DNA of 64,000 nt from Zasmidium citrigriseum. Its lineage: Eukaryota > Ascomycota > Dothideomycetes > Mycosphaerellales > Mycosphaerellaceae. The position numbers were made by a program, and so were the translations under genes. The notes under the pieces are model-generated. The model was not told the DNA's origin and did not search any database. It worked only from the letters and a program-made list of their open reading frames with translations. Numbering within the stretch: the stretch's first letter is position 1; the number at the start of each line of letters is the position of its first letter. The stretch is taken from assembly GCA_002786025.1 (NCBI GenBank), contig NHNW01000015.1, positions 496,001 to 560,000 on the forward strand, read 5' to 3'. This document shows, in pieces, positions 60,190-64,000 of this stretch.

Positions 60190-60753
60190 ATGGGAAGTCT
60201 TACTTCGAAGCTCATGCGACCCAGAGAGGATGGAAGGAAGTTGCCTGCAAAGAACTTCAACAAGCTGGAAAACCAAGGAGAGGCAGTATCGGCACCGCAG
60301 AAGGCCAAAGAAGGCGGAGCATCGCCCGTATTCCTCAGCGCATTCGACATCGCGAGCAAACCCTCAGAAAACTTTCCAGATACCAGCAAAGGCCGCGTGA
60401 CTTGGTCGACCTTACTTTCCTCGGGCCTCACTCCATCAAACAAGCTTACAGCAGGCATTGCCACCTGCCCAGCGAGCGGCGGCTACCTACGCCATCATCG
60501 CCACGAGCAAGCCGAGATATACTTCATCTTGCAAGGTGAGGGCTTGATGAAGGTCGGGGTAGCGGAACAGAGAGTCTCGAAAGGAGGGGTCATTTTCGTT
60601 CCGGGAAATGCGGAGCATGGTGTAAAGAATTCGAGCGAGGAAGAAGATCTCGTGTGGTTTTATTGCTTCCCAACGGATAGATTTGAGGATGTCGTGTATA
60701 GGTTCTCGGATGGGAGGCGGGAAGATCTAGATCCTCGAGAAGATGCGATATGA
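60190..60753 (+). CDS. Cupin-domain protein
   Basis: A 187-residue protein starting MGSLTSKLMRP (caaagATGgga); an in-frame ATG at 60130 would add 20 residues. The C-terminal half is a single cupin beta-barrel. Motif 1 is HHRHEQAEIYFILQGEG, with metal-ligand histidines and glutamate. Motif 2 is VIFVPGNAEHGVKN, with its histidine. The barrel continues DLVWFYCFPTDRFEDVVYRF. The full set of three His and one Glu suggests a bound metal. The fold serves dioxygenases, isomerases and small-molecule lyases; which one cannot be said. There is no signal peptide. It is convergent with the SLATT-like gene 142 bp away. The first half is C-rich and the second G-rich on the coding strand. Confidence 0.82.
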   Translation: MGSLTSKLMRPREDGRKLPAKNFNKLENQGEAVSAPQKAKEGGASPVFLSAFDIASKPSENFPDTSKGRVTWSTLLSSGLTPSNKLTAGIATCPASGGYLRHHRHEQAEIYFILQGEGLMKVGVAEQRVSKGGVIFVPGNAEHGVKNSSEEEDLVWFYCFPTDRFEDVVYRFSDGRREDLDPREDAI

Positions 60754-60895
60754 TGTTCTCATTAAAGACATTACTATCCAGATGTGCGTTGCCACAGTGG
60801 CCAAAAGGGGTATCTCGAAATGCATTGCGTTGTTTGAAAATGGTGTTGCTTGAAACTTGGTGCGTCGTCGCGGCCATCGTCCCGCGAAGATGTGA

Positions 60896-61921
60896 TCAAG
60901 TCTTCTTGCTCTCGTCGCCGTTGCCGTTAGAGCTATCTTTAGGCTTGGCAGGAGTAGCAGTCGTCGCTGGACTCTCATCTGGATCGACAGGAGCTGGAGC
61001 TGGAGTTGGCGTAGCAGTAGAGACATCTGCCTGTGAAGTCTCCGGTTGTTTGCCCTTGTCACTTTCAGGCTTGGTAGTATCCACGGCCGCATCTTTCCCA
61101 TTATCCTTCGTTGTCGTATCATCCTTCTTCGCAACAGGCGCTTTCGTCGCGGGACTTTCATCCGGATCCGCAGCAGGCCCAGGTATCATTGGCGACGGTC
61201 CAGCGCCAGCACCAGAAGGCCCACCAACAGCAGGCAAGTTGGCAGGCATAGCAGGAAGCAAAGTCTGACCAGTCCGACTCCTCAACCCAGCATTATGAGA
61301 ATCCTGACTGATTCCAGTGCCATAAAAATCCGGATCGTTCATCGTGTTCGTCTTCACAGCACGATCATAAAGTCTCGTCAATCGCGCCACTTCACTGCGC
61401 ACAGTAACAGACTCATCCGTATCAATCGCATCATATCCATGGACATTCTGAGAGATCCCTCTCCACATAGTAGCCGAATTCTCAATCTCATCCACTACTC
61501 TATCGAGATCATCTCGAAACATGCGAGCTCTCATCGGCTGGCCGCGCGACTTCAAGAACGCGACCAAGCCCGCAATGATCGTGTTGAGCGCGCCAAATAC
61601 CGTGATGAGTACACGGCTCTGATCGCTTGCTCCAAGTCCCGTAAGTGTCGCTCCGAGTACAATCTGTGCCAGAAGTAGGGTATTCGTCAAGGTGGAGCTG
61701 AAGGCGTACATCCTGCCCTGGTTCTTGCGGTGCTGGAGAGCGCGGTGATATAGCGTGTCTTTCGGCGGGTAATGATCCTTTCCTTCGGGCCAGTCGATGG
61801 GGCGATTGCCCATCAATACGCAGAATTGCTTGTATGCATCCGGTAGAGCTTCGATGTCTTGCCCGCTGTACGAGCCGGGAAATTGGAGGAGTGGTGCTCG
61901 CTCGCCTGCGTCGCTGGACAT
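60896..61921 (-). CDS. SLATT-type two-TM protein (fungal SLATT family)
   Basis: A 341-residue single-exon protein. After a ~65-residue N-terminal helix-rich part there are two close hydrophobic segments (about 75-97, TLTNTLLLAQIVLGATLTGLG, and 102-122, VLITVFGALNTIIAGLVAFLK). They are followed by a long amphipathic helix with MRARMFRDDLDRVVDEIE. This two-TM plus helix layout and length match the fungal SLATT domain. SLATT proteins are predicted membrane effectors of nucleotide-signal (SMODS/SLOG) conflict systems in bacteria; a role in fungi is unestablished. The C-terminal ~130 residues are low-complexity and contain an imperfect internal duplication (DPDESPATKAPVAKK and DPDESPATTATPAK). No sensor or nucleotidyltransferase gene lies beside it; the neighbours are a cupin and a transcription factor. 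Confidence 0.78.
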   Translation of the reverse strand: MSSDAGERAPLLQFPGSYSGQDIEALPDAYKQFCVLMGNRPIDWPEGKDHYPPKDTLYHRALQHRKNQGRMYAFSSTLTNTLLLAQIVLGATLTGLGASDQSRVLITVFGALNTIIAGLVAFLKSRGQPMRARMFRDDLDRVVDEIENSATMWRGISQNVHGYDAIDTDESVTVRSEVARLTRLYDRAVKTNTMNDPDFYGTGISQDSHNAGLRSRTGQTLLPAMPANLPAVGGPSGAGAGPSPMIPGPAADPDESPATKAPVAKKDDTTTKDNGKDAAVDTTKPESDKGKQPETSQADVSTATPTPAPAPVDPDESPATTATPAKPKDSSNGNGDESKKT

Positions 61922-62549
61922 GTCCTAGAAGTCTCGAAGATTGCAAAATGTGTTTTAGTGTATCGCTGAACTGACAACGCTCTGACCCTAGGACTCACAA
62001 ATGGAAATGATGGGACGATGAAGAAGGAAGAAGAGAAGTCGAGCGTGATGCTCCAGTGCTCCATAACGGTTGCGCACGTGCAGCGCCACAAATGGATGTG
62101 ATAAGCGCACAGACACTAGATGTCTCGCTACGATGGAGCAACCTGGGAGAGACCTGTATGAAGATGAATTTGTCGCGGAATCTTGCGGCGTTGAGGTCAT
62201 TGACAAGATCGCAGAAATTGTCCGTGCTACGTCTGTTGTTCTCCTTTCCGTCTTCTGGAGGCGAGAGACTCTGGCCATTAGAGTTTCGCTAGAAGGAGCT
62301 ACCAAGCGAGGAGGATCAGAAGGGAAGGTGTTCCGCTGAATAAGCAAGGCTGTGGTCAGTATGGTCGCACAACAGCACCTCCTGGCTTTGATGCAAGACT
62401 GATGATGTCCTCACATGACAGATGGTGTTGAGAGCCGCATCATCTTGCATTTCTCTTGAGCTCATTGAGAGACCTGGCAAGAAGAAGAATGCGATCGAGA
62501 AGGAGGACTTGCTCGAATCTGTGTGTCCATGACTGCAACGCCGCAGCAT
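61922..62549. other. Spacer between SLATT gene start and transcription-factor end
   Basis: About 630 bases, mostly the SLATT-like gene's promoter and the transcription factor's 3' flank. Short plus-strand ORFs have no domain. Confidence 0.4.
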
Positions 62550-64000
62550 CTACAGATTGCCATCATTAATGAACGTCATCCACATCGCTTCGTCGCCCAG
62601 AAAGTCAGACCGCATCGTATCGTTCCAGAAATTCTCCCAATCAAAGTTCATGGAAGCGTCACTATCGTTTCCGTTGATATGTACCTCAGGATTGCTTTGT
62701 TTCTCTCCCAAGAGCGCAAAGTCCAGACACTCGGCGATGGTCGACAACGGCTGCCTTGGGGACGGTCCACTGCGCAGGACTCTGACGAGCTGCTCAAGCT
62801 GAGTATGAGTCCGTAAGATGTCTTGTTCGCTGACTCCTCTTAGCTGGAAGGCTATGCGGATGAGACAGACGCAAGCGAAGGCAAGCATGGTATGGAAGTA
62901 CCATGGCAGTGTGTTCAGCCATTGACATGCATCTTGCCAGCCTGTAATGGTCTGGGCGATAGCCAGTGCACTTCCGAATGTCGCTTGACCTTGTGCATTT
63001 GCAGGATCTGTTGTCGGTCCGGTTTGCCGACCTCGAAAGATGTGTGATAGGAGGCAGAGCTTTGCTGAATGGTAGTAAAGCTCGAAAGTATAGTGCAGAT
63101 GTGTGACCGCTTCTTGGTCTAGGCTCAATGCTTTTCGCCAGTTGCTATACCACGCCTCGTAAGCATCCAGCAAACGGTCCACCTCTTTCCTGTTGCGACT
63201 CGCTTTGGTATCGTGAACATCAGCCCCAAAGGTTTCGAATACTCGTCGATTGAGAGACCAGAGCTCGACTTGACAGACCAGAAACAAGTCGTTGCTTGTG
63301 GAGAACTCGCTTTGAAGCAGGGTCGCTGGGTGCTTTAGGCATCGCCACTCTTGTGTCATCGGAGGTTTGCCACAGATCAAGGAGCAATGGTGATCGCTCA
63401 GGAAGACGATGAAGAAGAGTCTTGTTCGAGTGTAGCATTTGAAGTCTGTATGAGGCATCTTTGTGATACATCTGTGCAGATCGAGCTGGGATGCGATGCG
63501 TACCGCTAAGGAGCTTCAGACACCCATTCTTCATCAACTGGAAAGCAGGACTCACCTAAGCCTTGCAGAGAGTGAGATAAGCTCTGCAACCACAGAGCAC
63601 CGATGCACAGTGCAAGTGCATCGTCAAAAGTGTAGTCATCGGCAAACAGCTGTCGGGTGACTTCGTTCTTGAGCTCCGCCAGGCATTTCGAGTGATCGTC
63701 CGAGCCGGTGCATAGCGATGCGACTGCGCAGATTGTGGTCGTGAGCAGCGCAGACATGGCCCGTAAGCTGGCAATAGTAGTGTTCTCCCCTATGGCATAG
63801 TGAATGAAGGGATCTAGATGACGCTGAAAGAAGGCCAGGTGCTCTTGCGCAGCTTTCAATGAGATGACCTTGCGTGAGATCAAATCCGGCCAGGAAGGAG
63901 CGCTCAATGAGGGACTCGTATTCGACAGTCTCGCGATTGAAGATGCCGGGAAAGCCCCAAGGTTGCAGGACAGATCCAGTGTCGTGTCGAGGCTATCTGG
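62550..64000 (-). CDS. Fungal-specific transcription factor, 5' part beyond window
   Basis: Partial gene with predicted exons >64000-63556 and 63505-62550. The 50-nt intron (GTGAGT...CCTTAG) joins SHSLQGL to AVRIASQLDLHRC, restoring the conserved start of the middle-homology region of Zn2Cys6 regulators. Downstream, FIVFLSDHHCSLICGKPPMTQE matches the block typical of this domain. The visible 466 codons run open to the window edge and contain no zinc cluster, which should lie further right. The acidic, Asn/Asp-rich C-terminus (FDWENFWNDTMRSDFLGDEAMWM) could be an activation region. Probably a nuclear regulator; targets unknown. Confidence 0.78.

Noticed and set aside
1..64000. CRISPR arrays, bacterial operons, rRNA genes or intact transposons
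   Set aside because: No regularly spaced identical repeats, Shine-Dalgarno architecture, rRNA sequence, transposase or reverse-transcriptase motif was seen. Gene structure is clearly fungal nuclear.

Overview
The window is nuclear DNA of a filamentous ascomycete. The protein-coding genes are compact and intron-containing. Introns are about 48-63 nt, with GTAAGT-like donors and CTRAC-type branch sites, and the genes are read from both strands. The gene content (SAGA/NuA4 Tra1, Fal1, Prp9/SF3a60, Rpt2, Ubc1, TAF6, Zn2Cys6 regulators, tannase, several small secreted Cys-containing proteins) suggests a plant-associated member of the Pezizomycotina, perhaps a dothideomycete. The class is an inference from style and content only.

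Layout. 1-0.9 kb: a short AT-rich edge and the TRA1 upstream region. 0.9-12.5 kb: intronless TRA1. 12.9-16.7 kb: a dual-specificity phosphatase, a MOSC/flavin/2Fe-2S fusion oxidoreductase and a SnoaL-like protein. 16.9-17.5 kb: a four-exon small secreted protein that no single ORF reveals. 18.0-21.2 kb: PRP9 and FAL1 head to head. 22.0-25.6 kb: a type II membrane protein, a triple 145-bp repeat and a T5orf172-domain protein. 26.0-28.8 kb: UBC1 and RPT2 head to head. 29.7-35.7 kb: an adenylate-forming enzyme whose 3' end is repeated three times, a Zn2Cys6 regulator and a metallo-beta-lactamase-fold hydrolase. 35.8-38.7 kb: a TPR plus DUF4470-like protein. 38.8-42.9 kb: two divergent genes for secreted proteins, bracketed by a diverged direct repeat. 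43.7-48.3 kb: a secreted tannase/feruloyl esterase, an MFS carrier and an SDR enzyme. 49.0-55.9 kb: a putative GPI-type surface protein, a small hypothetical protein, an FSP1/AMID-like oxidoreductase, a kinase-fold protein and TAF6. 55.9-58.5 kb: gene-poor. 58.5-64.0 kb: an F-box gene with a frame-shifting 14-bp duplication, a cupin, a SLATT-like two-TM protein and a truncated transcription factor.

How genes may work together. Two housekeeping pairs share promoters and pathways: PRP9/FAL1 (splicing and RNP remodelling) and UBC1/RPT2 (ubiquitin conjugation and proteasome). Two possible small accessory modules are seen. One is a secreted-esterase, carrier and dehydrogenase set suited to plant phenolic esters. 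The other is an adenylating enzyme, regulator and hydrolase trio. Neither is proven.

Most multi-exon models were assembled by hand from splice signals and reading-frame continuity, so exon coordinates are predictions. A striking background signal is an intragenic strand-composition switch, C-rich 5' and G/T-rich 3' on the coding strand. It is seen in many of the shorter genes and is not obvious in the large housekeeping genes.
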